Positions 12,000 through 26,143 of a stretch of 64,000 nt of DNA are shown piece after piece; within the stretch, counting starts at the first letter, position 1; the number at the start of each line of letters is the position of its first letter. Made by a program: the position numbers and the translations under genes. The notes beneath the pieces were generated by a model. That model saw only the letters and a program-made list of their open reading frames with translations. It was not told where the DNA came from and searched no databases. Source of the stretch: Melastoma dodecandrum (lineage: Eukaryota > Streptophyta > Magnoliopsida > Myrtales > Melastomataceae); contig JARUPY010000267.1 of assembly GCA_029817715.1 (NCBI GenBank), positions 1 to 64,000 of the forward strand, read 5' to 3'.

Positions 12000-12931
12000 T
12001 CACCAATTGAGCGGAATCTCGCCTCCGAGTCGTAGGATTGAAGTTCCCAACTGCACGGCATGAGTTTCGAGCCCAATGGCGGCAAAAGAAAGCTTCAAGT
12101 CCTTTGGGAACAACGGCTTGAACCCTAATCTTATATAAAATTTCCACTAACCTCCGTAATAACACTAAGGCTATACGACAGCGCGTCGTGTTCAAGCCTC
12201 GTCATCCTCAAGTAGCGAAGGCACCTGAAAAATGAAAAGCAAGGTGGTCGTACGGTCTTTGTATCTCAGACAAGGAAATCACTGCATCGGTATCGGCATG
12301 TAGATCTTACCCTTGTTTATTCGCGGTAGTGGCACAAGTGCTAATGTATCCCGTCATGCTTCTAATCCTCCCGGCTCCAATTCTGGACAAATACAGTTTT
12401 CATCGGTGGTCAAATACCCTAAAACTGATTTGCAAGTCCAATGAGACGAGCACCTGGCGATAGCCGATGAAAGATGGCCGGCCATCTCAATGACCACTGG
12501 AAAGTCCGGCACAGGTTTGGCACTACGCTCCCGTGATAAAGAACAATGTGAGACAGGGTTAACTTCCGTTCAAGAAACACCAGAATCGATAGAAGTATAA
12601 ACAAATCAAGAAGGACGTCGGAATTATCAGAGAAACTTACAGGGCTTGCTCCATAACCCGCAACATACTGTCGGTGCAATCACGGAAGAGCGAGAAGTAC
12701 TCGCTTGGAAGCCCGGAGGCATGTACAGAGGCAACACATACCATCCTGAATTCACTCCTGTCCAAGTAACCCTTATAGGGAAAATGGAAACGCGGATGAA
12801 GAGTATCAACACGTCCGTGAATTACAAAACAGGCACAGAGGAAGACGCGATGCAATCGTATCGAGAATCACCATCACAAGGAGACTTTGGAGGTATTGGG
12901 TGAACTCCGACTGCAGGTTCGGCAAGTCCAT
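12000..12931 (-). CDS. Divergent AHP-type phosphotransfer protein lacking the His (copy 'B')
   Basis: Six exons can be joined with GT-AG borders: 12931-12872, 12771-12641, 12522-12454, 12382-12311, 12224-12152 and 12050-12000. They sum to 151 codons plus TGA, the usual AHP size. The exon pattern and phases are those of plant AHP genes: exon 1 MDLPNLQ..., exon 2 starting GYLDRSEF, exon 4 IGAGRIR, exon 5 CLRYLRM, exon 6 ending GGEIPLNW. AHPs carry phosphate from cytokinin-receptor kinases to response regulators. Here the canonical H-Q-L-K-G-S-S block reads G-H-L-S-S-A-I, so the phosphoacceptor position is Gly, with a His one residue later, and the KGS core is gone. I infer a pseudo-phosphotransfer protein, perhaps an inhibitor like AHP6. 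Everything is in frame with no stop, so it is probably expressed. Confidence 0.75.
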
Positions 12932-13539
12932 CCCGGAATCCCGTGAATCTTGCAGATACGATCGGATCCCCCGATTATGATTACGGTTGCAAATTGATAA
13001 CCGTCGACTAAACTGTATTGGACTTGATAGCTTCCTGTCATTATAAATTAGTCGTAATTTTTTAACTGAACTTCAATATTAATTCCTTTTCATATTAATC
13101 GAACCACTAGAAATGCTTGAAAGGTGTTTTGTGTTTTCTCTTTTAAGGGCGAAGAAGTCGGCTCTAACATATTCGATTTCTTTAATGAAGCCCGTTGAAT
13201 CGAATTTATAAATATCGAATTCAAGTTTTTAAAGTGAAAATCAAAGTTACTAAATCGACTTTTTAAAAACGTGTTTTTCCAATTTCAGAATTTTATTTGA
13301 AGATATATTATTTTTTGAAATATTTTCGTGAATAACTTTAAAACGAAATCTACCCCTAGAAATAGTATTCGAATCAAAATAGTTTAAATCATACAGAAAA
13401 AAAAAGCTTTTACATCAGGAATATCTGTTTTTCATTTACAAGAAAATAGGAAACGACATTGTCTCAGCTAAAAGAAATCCGAGTCGTTTTCATGCCATCC
13501 ACATTGTAAATTTGAAGTCAGCTGAATCTCCGCCGCATT
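12932..13539. other. Spacer between AHP-like copies A and B
   Basis: About 600 AT-rich bases with no coding frame; presumably the promoter of copy B and 3' UTR of copy A. Confidence 0.4.
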
Positions 13540-14436
13540 CTACCAATCCAACGGAATCGAACCTCCGTGTGCAAGCATCGCTGTTTCCATCTGCAAAAAC
13601 GAGTATTCGTTTCAATTCTTGTTAACTGCGTCAACGGGGTTCCTGATTAATAGAACTGGTAACTTTTGAACTTACGTCAGAAATTAGTTGAATGCAAATC
13701 GACAGTGCTGCGAATTCGGACTGCAGCATCCTCAAGTATGTAAGACACCTGATATAACGTTGCCGAGATCATATGGAGCCGAGCCACGATAAAATTTTAC
13801 GCGAAAGAAGAAGGAAAAATATGGGCGTTACCCTGCTAGATGACTGTTCTGGGCATAGAATTTGGTTGATATGATCAATTCCCTCGCCCTGTAGGCACCA
13901 AGACTGGGAGAAAACAGTTTTTCCTCAGATCAAGACCCGATAGGTCATTTCCCCAGGGCTATACATGAATCGAAATCAAGATGAAGACGAAAATAGTACA
14001 TCGTGGCGAGCTCAAGAAGGCGTTCAGCAAATGTAATGAGATGCTGTAAGTTGGGCATGGTTGTGGCCCTATGCTCCCCGACAAGAACGACAGTTCCATT
14101 TCAAGAAAACACCATTGAATATGAACACATCGAGAAAGGACTAGTGAAACGTCGGAGTGATCCGACTCACCCAATTTGCTCCATAATCTCCAAATTTGAG
14201 CCCATGCTACACAGGATTGGTGAGAAGTACTCAATCGTAAAGCCACGGTTGGTCACGGCGGCAACGTAGAATTGCCGGAATCGGCTCCGTTCAAAGTAAC
14301 CCTAGAATAAAATCGAAACCGAACCAAGAAAAATCATATCAATACGTCCGTTTAGCGAGGAAAAGAAAAGAGAAGGGAATTTCACCAAAACGAAAAGATG
14401 CTGAAGGTAATGGCGGAACAACTCCCGCAAGTCCAT
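13540..14436 (-). CDS. Divergent AHP-type phosphotransfer protein lacking the His (copy 'A')
   Basis: Six exons: 14436-14386, 14301-14171, 14068-14000, 13903-13832, 13748-13676 and 13590-13540, giving 148 codons plus TAG. Exons 2 to 6 have exactly the lengths of copy B (131, 69, 72, 73, 51), so the two arose by tandem duplication and both keep the AHP gene structure. Recognisable AHP landmarks are MDLRELFRHYL at the start, GYFERSRF opening exon 2, LGAYRARELI in exon 4, CLTYLRMLQSEF in exon 5 and HGGSIPLDW at the end. The phosphoacceptor region aligns as A-E-R-L-L-E-L against V-H-Q-L-K-G-S, so Glu stands where His should be. It cannot accept phosphate by the known mechanism; a dominant-negative or phosphomimetic role is inference. 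The exon-3 donor (GTACTA) is weak but gives the correct phase. Confidence 0.75.
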
Positions 14437-16047
14437 CTGGGAGAACTACCGATTTCTCGTGGAAGCGAGTGTCAGGCCGATCAATCCTTTGTGACGAGAG
14501 GGAATATGGAACAAAGCAAAGGTGGTAGTACTAGCAGAATTGTTCGTCGATTTGGATTTTTACGGTTCTGCAAGTTATAACGGTCTTTTTAACTGTTCTT
14601 TTCTTTTGGCTTATTAACAATTTGTAAAATATTAAGATTTGGTGCCCAGTTTTTTCTGTAAGCTTCAATTAAGTAGCCTTATCTATTTGTTTATTTCTTT
14701 TTCAGGAAAAGAAAATATTCAATAATATAGTTCTCTTAACAATTGTATTAATTTATAGAATTGTATTATTCATATTATATGCGTGCATTGTGATCCCGAT
14801 TAATGATAATACTATGATTAATAACCTTATCGGATTTAATAATTAAAAAAATTATTTATAAAATTAGAGCTTCGTAAAATATAAGTGTGGTGCACTTAAT
14901 TATATATGTTTTTTTAGATGCAAAGCACAATTTTCTTAAGAAGGAGAAAGGATAACGTGTATTCATTAAATTGATTTTGGACTCTGACCAGATGGAATGG
15001 TATTAGTTGATTTCGGGATACGGTTGCGAGATGTTTGTAGCTTAATTTTAGCACACGATTAGCGATTTACGCAACTTTGTCTCAATTTCGGAATAGGATG
15101 ACGTGGAAACGGTTCCACTCAATTTCCACGTGTTTATAATTATTGCTTTAGAATTAGTATAAATAACATTAGTTAATATTGGAACAACAAAAGACAATCA
15201 TTTCAATCTCAAGGACAGACATGTTGATTGTGTTCTTTCCTGAAATTTCTTGATGATCACACTTACACCCACGTTCACCCAGTGCCACTTTTTACGACAA
15301 ACACAAACATCCAAATTATTGAAAGCTATGAAATATTTGGTAGGTCTTATGATCATAGAGCCGGTGTTTCAATAATTAGACATGGACTGATATGATCTGT
15401 GTACAACATAGATCGAAGATTACAGCAATTTCTCGCCCATTGATCTTCTTCTTCAATTATAAGACATGGGGAGGGTTTCCAAAATAGGTCAAAATTAGTA
15501 GTAGTTCTCGATCTCGTCTCCAACAAAACATTATCCTCGGAGGACACAAACAAAAATTGTCTCAACCTCACCACATCTCAACAAACAAAACAAAAATCAA
15601 GCACAACGCGCATGGAAGAAAATGGTAAAACAAAAAAAGAGCATCTCTTGTTTCAAATCAACGTCTCCTCATTTGTCCTAAAACTCTCCCAAACCCCGTC
15701 CCCCCCCCCCCCCCCCCCCCCTTTTCAATCCAAAACTCGGTAGTAAAACGACAGCAACAGACGAAAAAGTGAAGAAAATCCCTCCAACCTAAAACGGAAG
15801 GAGTTGCTCCGAGAAGTGTTCTCATCCTTGCAATTCCACCCAACATTTTCTATCAAACCTCTTCAATTCCCCTCTACTCACAAGACAACATTTGTTTGAC
15901 CCTCTTTTAATATCTTCCACGCCTAACAATGGCTGCTCAGCTCCTCTTTGGATCATCTTTCTTTCCCTCCTGAAAGGGAAAAGAATTTGCCCTTTAAGCA
16001 TTGACTAGCCATCACCACCACCTCCTCCTCACCCTAATTAAGGCAGG
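14437..16047. other. Intergenic, no supported gene
   Basis: AT-rich DNA (14580-15180) with no coding frame, then upstream sequence of the GATL gene with a C-run of about 22 bases near 15700-15721. Confidence 0.45.
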
Positions 16048-17115
16048 ATGGCCTCCTGGAGCCCCTCCTCGCCCCTCCTTCTTCCGGGCGGCCTCCTGTC
16101 TTCCCTCATTGTTGCCTTCCTCCTCGTCCCATTTGCGGATGCGGCCACCGCCACGGTTTCCATCCGCAAGCCCTCCCCTGACTATCCCATTTTCCGTGAG
16201 GCACCCGCTTTTCGCAATGGGGTTTCGTGTGCCTCTCCAGGCGGAGATTCGTCCACCATCCATGTCGCCATGACCCTCGACGCGAATTATCTCCGGGGGA
16301 CGATGGCTGCTGTCCTGTCGATATTGCAGCATTCGACCTGTCCCGAGAACTTCGAGTTCCATTTCCTTTGTGCGAGGTTCGAGCCAGAGGTTTTCGCGAG
16401 CATCAAGTCCACGTTCCCGTACCTACGTTTCAGGGTTTACCGGTTCGATTCCAACAGGGTTCGGGGAAAGATATCGAAATCGATCCGTCAGGCCCTCGAC
16501 CAGCCCCTTAACTATGCTCGGATATACCTCGCCGACCTGATCCCTCCTAACGTGAAGAGGATTATTTACCTCGACTCCGACCTTGTCGTGGTCGATGACA
16601 TCGCCGAGCTCTGGGAGGTCGACCTCGAGGACAAGGTCCTGGCTGCGCCGGAGTATTGCCATGCGAATTTCACCAAGTACTTCACCGACCTGTTCTGGTC
16701 TGACGCAGAGCTGGCAAAGACCTTCGATGGTCGGAAGCCTTGTTACTTCAACACAGGCGTGATGGCCGTAGACGTCGAGAAGTGGAGGGTTGGAGGGTAC
16801 ACACAGAAGGTTGAGGAATGGATGTCCGTGCAGAAACAAAAGAGGATATACCACCTAGGGTCGTTACCGCCGTTCCTGCTCGTTTTGGCCGGGAACATCA
16901 AGGCAGTCGATCATAGGTGGAACCAGCATGGTTTAGGAGGGGACAACATCGAGGGTAAGTGTAGGAGCCTCCATCCGGGACCGATCAGCCTCCTCCATTG
17001 GAGTGGCAAAGGTAAGCCGTGGTTGCGGCTAGATTCGAGGAAGCCTTGCAACGTGGACTACCTCTGGGCACCTTATGATCTCTACCGTTCGTCATCTCCT
17101 TCCCTGGAGGAATGA
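16048..17115 (+). CDS. Galacturonosyltransferase-like (GATL) glycosyltransferase, GT8
   Basis: Intronless gene of 355 codons, the normal size and structure for GATL genes. Residues about 14-33 form a signal peptide or anchor ([16 protein letters not shown]). The GT8 catalytic domain follows: [13 protein letters not shown] near 72-84, the metal-binding D-S-D in [13 protein letters not shown] (176-178), CYFNTGVM near 232, and C-terminal [18 protein letters not shown]. GATLs (PARVUS/GATL1 relatives) act in the Golgi and endomembrane system and affect xylan and pectin synthesis; their exact donor specificity is still debated. The start is the first ATG of the frame. Which GATL subgroup it belongs to cannot be settled without a tree. 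Confidence 0.95.
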   Translation: MASWSPSSPLLLPGGLLSSLIVAFLLVPFADAATATVSIRKPSPDYPIFREAPAFRNGVSCASPGGDSSTIHVAMTLDANYLRGTMAAVLSILQHSTCPENFEFHFLCARFEPEVFASIKSTFPYLRFRVYRFDSNRVRGKISKSIRQALDQPLNYARIYLADLIPPNVKRIIYLDSDLVVVDDIAELWEVDLEDKVLAAPEYCHANFTKYFTDLFWSDAELAKTFDGRKPCYFNTGVMAVDVEKWRVGGYTQKVEEWMSVQKQKRIYHLGSLPPFLLVLAGNIKAVDHRWNQHGLGGDNIEGKCRSLHPGPISLLHWSGKGKPWLRLDSRKPCNVDYLWAPYDLYRSSSPSLEE

Positions 17116-17906
17116 CTACGAAGGAAATCGTCGTCCGCGGAGGAATGGAGGGCAAGAAAAGAACACATTCATGAATGCATGCAGTGCGTGGTGAGACTAA
17201 AACCCTAATATTTGCCAAAAAGGAGCACAAACTAACGAAATGAAATTAAAAAAGAAAACTTGTTATAAATTCGAATCTCCTTTTTAGATATTGTGTATTT
17301 TATCTGATTCATTCCCTCACCATGATAATAATTGGGTTTTCCTTATCTTGTTTTTATCTTCAAAGAAAGGCGAAGTGGAGAAGTAGGTCTATGATTTTGT
17401 TGGTGTATATGATTTTAGTTGTTATTAACTCTGCCAATACTTCTTCTTTTATAGTGTTTCCCTGGGTTTCATCTCTTTTTGTGTTTTTTTTATCACTGAA
17501 TTTTATCACATTTCCGGAACTTCGACCTCGGGTTTGAATCGACGGGTCGGTCCCGAGTTCGGCCAGCCAACGTCTTGGCCTTTTCGCTCTTGGTTTGGCC
17601 AGTCGAACATCGAATGAGTTCACCGTTGAATTCTCCGATTCGTTTATGTAACGCAACCCGGATCTTGCTGTGTCTTGTTGATATCGTCACTGTGCTTGTG
17701 TCCCTTTTGGAATAAAACCGACGGTCGGAAGCATCATAGACCATTAAGAAACTAAATCAACAAATATAATTTGATCGATCAACGAAAAATTGTTACAACC
17801 CCACGTTTCAAAAAAGCATAAAGCACTTTATTTCACATTTTCAATCTATTCCCACGAACTCGACTCTTTTCAAGCGTTTATTCAACGCGATCTTCTGCCC
17901 CACTTA
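17116..17906. other. Intergenic between convergent genes
   Basis: 3' flanks of the GATL gene (+) and of the small minus-strand gene. AT-rich near 17230-17420, no coding frame. Confidence 0.4.
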
Positions 17907-18377
17907 CTATTTTTTCCTGCCGAAGCTCGAAGACGTCCTCAACCTCCGCCCGGCTCGGTTGATGTAATCCGTGAACCGCTCATCCGTTGCATGCTTCACA
18001 GGGGACTCACGGTAGTGCCTCCCATCGCTGCTGCTAGTGCTCGGCATGCTCCGGAGCCTGGACTTTGCACGATCAATGTAACTCGAGAACCTGATGTCGA
18101 TATCCGAAGCCTGAGTCCTGAGGCTCTCTGGTTGCTCTGATGGGATCGATGACTGCACAACCTTTGCAGCATCCACGGGGTGCTTCTGAAGCGGCAACTC
18201 AGCACCGTCACTTTTCAAATTCATTTCCTGGGCTTTGGCTGTCCCCGACGAAGCTGCTATAACAGGGGTAGGTTCCCTCCTGTTGCCGTCGCAGCAGCAG
18301 AAGCATCGGAACATGCCGAGTATCACGTCACACACTTCAGGGCAGCCCGTGGAAGATTTCCCGCGTTCATTCTCCAT
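17907..18377 (-). CDS. Small plant protein with two F-[ST]-x-Y-I-[DN]-R-A motifs
   Basis: Single-exon frame of 156 codons from ATG at 18377. I do not recognise a characterised family. Visible features are a Cys-rich N-terminal patch (GMFRCFCCCDGN, about 21-32), a low-complexity Ser/Pro-rich middle, and two copies of a motif near the C terminus, FSSYIDRAKSRLR (about 97-109) and FTDYINRAGRRLR (about 135-147), followed by a basic tail ending GRKK. No signal peptide or membrane span. Similar short basic proteins of unknown function with a repeated YI-D-R-A-K motif are common in plant annotation. It is divergently transcribed from mitochondrial EF-Tu with 379 bases between start codons, so they share a promoter region. 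Confidence 0.7.
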   Translation of the reverse strand: MENERGKSSTGCPEVCDVILGMFRCFCCCDGNRREPTPVIAASSGTAKAQEMNLKSDGAELPLQKHPVDAAKVVQSSIPSEQPESLRTQASDIDIRFSSYIDRAKSRLRSMPSTSSSDGRHYRESPVKHATDERFTDYINRAGRRLRTSSSFGRKK

Positions 18378-18600
18378 CTTTGGATATCTGTGTAGGGCTT
18401 TCTACGATTCATACGGGATTTTATAACTGAACAAAAGCCAGTTTCGAAATCCAGCTTCTTAAGAAAGGAATAAATCGAGTGATATATCTATTCATCAATT
18501 ACTTTCTAGCTGTCTTGACGCTTTCAAAACCACATGATAATACGCGGGACTTTTCCCTAAGAATATGGTATCGGCGTCGTTTTCACGGCGCAATCCTTGA

Positions 18601-18720
18601 TGGGCCAGGAATAACCGGTATGGGCCTTTTGTGTTGGATCGGGCCCATATCCACACCGAGCCCAAATGGAGACGAGGCGAAAGAACCGGGTGAAAGACGG
18701 TCGAAAAACCCTAAACCCTT
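18601..18720. promoter_or_regulatory. Site II (TGGGCY) cluster and telo-box upstream of mitochondrial EF-Tu
   Basis: TGGGCC occurs at 18601 and 18621, GGGCCCA at about 18641, and an AAACCCTAAACCC telo-box at about 18707-18719, just before the EF-Tu ATG (18757). This pair of elements is well known in promoters of plant genes for translation and mitochondrial biogenesis. Because the neighbouring minus-strand gene starts at 18377, the block may serve both directions. Confidence 0.65.
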
Positions 18721-18756
18721 GGATTTCACCGGGCGCACCTCCCCATTCCCCATCCG

Positions 18757-22269
<3,513 letters not shown>

Positions 22270-23342
22270 AAGCTAATTCCGGGTTGTTTCCAGAGATATG
22301 CACGGGATATAAAACGCACCTGGCTATCTTTCAAGCTGGGACATGCCTGCGAAGTTTGGGTTGGTGCTCTTGTTGAGGATATGCTCTTGACTTTTGCCTA
22401 TACTATCAGGAGATTATGTTGTGTAGGGAATGTCATCAGGGAGGGTGTTCTTGGAAAGTCCAGAATAAGAAAACCCCCTTTGTTTTAGTAAATTTCCGTG
22501 TCACGATTTTGCACGAAGGTATTCACCGAGAAACTTTGGTCTTCTCAGGCATCGGCGTCGAATTCTTGTCTGGTTGACTTGTTGACATACCGTCTCAAGT
22601 GGATATATGTTGGTTGCATGATTACTGGCTTCTTTACATCTGGAAGTAAGATGATTGGGTATTTTGGTTCTCTTGTTACACGTCAAACTCAGTCAACTAT
22701 ATATAACATGTACATTTTCAGCATGGTTATACATGATAGTTTTATCATCCTTCAAGCAAATTTCAGCACTACCAATGTCATCAAAGTCGTGGATCCGAAG
22801 AAAATCTCCTTAATGCTTCTCATCCAGTACTTCTGCCTTAGCGCAGCTGACTTGCTTGAATTCTTGCTGACGTGTACAACGGTATCCTGGAGCTTAGTCA
22901 CCGCCATGGGACCCCTTCCTAAGAAGAACGCCACTCTACATACCATGGAAAGAACTAAGGCAAGTCCGGTGGGACTTGATGCATTTCATGGGACGCTCGT
23001 CTGTCTGATATGATATATATAAGTAAGGAAGTACTTACGGTGATCTCGAAATTCTTTATACAAAATGATACGAGAATTGATCCTAACCTTCTGAGGACGT
23101 CGAGTTCGGAAGCTTTGATGTCAGTGTGATTTGTACTAAATATAATCGCCCGCAGTTCAATTCCCTCCTCCCTTTCTTCTCCGTCTTCTTCGTATATTCT
23201 TTAATCCAAAACCTACAAATTAAAATCCCCCGTTCGAGAGGGGAAAAAACCCTAAATCCCTGATTCCGGAATTCTTCTCAAGTTTCCATCTTTCCCGCAT
23301 TTCGACCCCCGATTCCCCACACCTAGTTGGGCAAATCCCCTC
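22270..23342. other. EF-Tu 3' flank and BPM promoter
   Basis: A plus-strand open frame (22498-23013, about 170 codons) overlaps a minus-strand frame. Neither resembles a known family and neither has a convincing start context, so I leave both uncalled. A telo-box (AAACCCTAA) lies at 23247-23255 in the presumed BPM leader. Confidence 0.45.
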
Positions 23343-25752
23343 ATGGGCAGGCAATCGACCGACAACGGCGGCCCCTCTTCTTCGTCGTCGACTACGACGT
23401 CCACGTCGATCACCGACACGATCAACGGCTCTCATGAGTTCAAGATCAATGGGTATTCCCTCATGAAGGGGATGGGAATCGGCAAGTACAGGGCTTCCGA
23501 TACTTTCAGCGTCGGGGGTTACCAGTGGGCGATTTACTTTTACCCTGACGGGAAGAGCGTCGAGGATAATGCGGCCTATGTTTCGCTATTCATCGCGCTG
23601 GCCAGCGAGGGTTCCGACGTTAGGGCGTTGTTCGAGCTCACGCTGCTCGATCAGAGCGGGAAGGAGCAGCACAAGGTTCACAGCCACTTCGGGCGCACGC
23701 TTGAGAGCGGGCCTTACACTCTCAAGTATCGTGGGAGCATGTGGTGCGTGTTTCTGGTTTCTCCCTCATGGTTTTTGTGGTGTCTGTAGCTCTTTGATTT
23801 TCTGTAATGCGGGATTTGATTGTCTAGGGGTTTTGTGAGGGATTATTGAATTGGATCTGATCTGCCTGGCACAGCATTCAGTTGAATGCAATACCACTCT
23901 TCAAAGATGAAGTTATTTTGTCTTTCGGTAGGAAATGGGAGACATTGGCGGTCATGGTATGCATTTCATGAATATCACTCTCCCATAAGCCGCACTTGCT
24001 GTGGACCAGTTTTGCACCGGCACCATCATATTTATGATTTTTTAGCTTTTTTCTAGATGCAATTATATCTCCTATATAAGAGACGGAAGGTTTGTAAGGC
24101 TGGGGAACTGGTGGGTTTCCAGGGCAGTAGTGTTGTTCGGGTTGGGTTTGTACTTCTTTGGCCTTCAGGTAGTTTAGTGTTTTTGCTTGTATTTCTCCTT
24201 CCTGTGCTCCTTCAGATTGGATCTCCCATGGATTGTTTCTTTTACCTCTGGACTTCTAAATTCGGCGAGGCAAGTTTGTGACCCATTTTTTCCAATGTTA
24301 CAGGGGATATAAGCGTTTTTTCAAGAGAAGTATTCTTGAATCGTCAGACTATCTAAAGGATGATTGCCTTTCAGTAAGATGTATTGTGGGTGTTGTCAAA
24401 TCCCATACAGAGGGACCGAGAATATTCTCAATACCTGTACCACCTCCTAACATCGGCAAGGATTTTGGCTTGTTACTGCAAAGTGGGAAGTCTTCGGATG
24501 TAAGTTTCGAGGTGGATGGTGAGGTTTTCGTTGCTCATAAGCTTATTTTGGCTGCTCGGTCGCCTGTTTTCAGAGCCCAATTATGTGGTCCAATGAAGGA
24601 TGTGAATACAAAGTGTATAAAAGTTGAAGATATGGAGGCACCTGTTTTCAAGGTCCAATTATTTTTCTGTTCATTTTTAATTGTTACATTCTTTTGTTTT
24701 CCACTATGTTTGGTTAACTCGTGCTTCGTCTCCAGTTGCTCTAGTGTTTGTTTCTGGCTCAAAGTTCTTTAGTTGTACTTCTGTTGTGTGCTAAGTATGC
24801 CCTGGTTATTTCATGCCCGTTATTCTTGTCTAGTAGATGCTCCGTCTTTTCCTTTCTCTTACTATCTGCAACTTTTGTGGCATATTGTGCTTGTGGTCTC
24901 CTAAACTGAAATTTCTTGATCATTTTAGAATTTAGAGGCCCAGGAATTTTGCATAGTGGAATTGATAAATTAAGGTTTAGTAATTCCCGAGGGGATTATG
25001 TATAGGTGGCAGTGTTTTTCTGAAACCTTAGCTAAAATTACATTTATCCATTGGTTTCGTGTGTGCAAAACTGTTTGTTTTTTTCTATTGTTTTTTTTTC
25101 TACTATTTCTTGTTTTCATCGTTATTCCTCCTTTATCGAATACATAATCCATTAAAGAAACATGTGTTACTGCTAGTTAATACTCAATGAGAAAACATGT
25201 TTGTGCAGGCATTGCTGCATTTCATATATTGGGATTCTCTTCCTGATTTACAAGAGCTGACCGGTTTGGACGCAAAGTGGGCTTCGACCCTGATGTTTCA
25301 GCATCTGCTAGCTGCGGCTGATAGATATGGGCTGGATACACTGAGGCTGCTGTGCGAAGACAACCTTTGTCGGGATGTTGCCATTAATACTGTAGCAACC
25401 ACCTTGGCATTGGCAGAGCAACACCATTGTTTTCAGTTGAAAGTTGTATGTTTGAGATTCGTTGCGATGCCAGAAAATCTTAAGGGTGAGCTCGATCCGT
25501 CTTTCTCAAATAACTCATCGCTTAGAGTTGTATGTTTTTAACTCCAATCTTACATTTTCGATGTATTTGCCAGCCGTGATGCAAACGGATGGCTACGAGT
25601 ACCTGAAGCAGAGCTGCCCCTCCGTGCTGACAGAACTCTTAGAGTACGTAGCTAGGGTGGGAGAGCAATCCGCGTTTCTTATGCCTCGTGGGGGGGAAGG
25701 CAACCTAGATGGAAGCGACGCGCACGGTCGACGGGTCAAGCAGAGGCTATAG
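23343..25752 (+). CDS. BPM: BTB/POZ-MATH protein (BPM), Cul3 substrate adaptor
   Basis: Four exons: 23343-23743, 24304-24652, 25209-25485 and 25574-25752, giving 401 codons plus TAG, the normal BPM size. A Ser/Thr-rich leader precedes a MATH domain (about residues 28-160: [39 protein letters not shown]). A BTB domain follows (about 195-310: [35 protein letters not shown]), then the BPM-specific tail ([39 protein letters not shown]). BPMs dock substrates such as transcription factors and PP2C phosphatases on CUL3 E3 ligases in the nucleus. Exon 1 ends in phase 2 within MW|G, matching the conserved sequence. The C-terminal tail GRRVKQRL resembles a nuclear-localisation signal. Exon ends may be off by one base because of hand counting. 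Confidence 0.95.
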
Positions 25753-26143
25753 TCGGCAGCGCCGTCCTCTGATAACCAATAGCATTCATAGGGATCTGTC
25801 TTGGAAGAAAGGCGCTTAGGTGGGGTGGGGGATATGAATCGATGGTTGTAAATCTCCTGGTGGGGTGGTGGTGGGATGTGCTCTCCAGCTTCCTTTGTTG
25901 GCTAACTGAGTTTTGTTTAATGTATTAGCTCCATCTTCTTTGATGCCTGTTTTTTAACCGCACTGTTTCTATTTATTCTTATGAGACAAAATTAGATGAC
26001 TTCAGGGTCGCTAGATTCAGAAATTATTTAACACCGTGTTTTCTAATAAGAATACGGAGAACCGACCAGAGAAAGGAAAACCCTAAATCCGACATTCCAT
26101 TCAGACACACCCCCGCACAATCTCCTTCCTCGGCTTCCTCGTC
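25753..26143. other. BPM 3' flank and LSM2 promoter
   Basis: No coding frame. Includes the AAACCCTAA telo-box at 26078-26086, about 58 bases upstream of the LSM2 ATG, typical of plant RNA-processing and translation genes. Confidence 0.5.

Noticed and set aside
22498..23013. Plus-strand frame of about 170 codons between EF-Tu and BPM
   Set aside because: No recognisable domain and overlaps other-strand frames; treated as untranslated flank.
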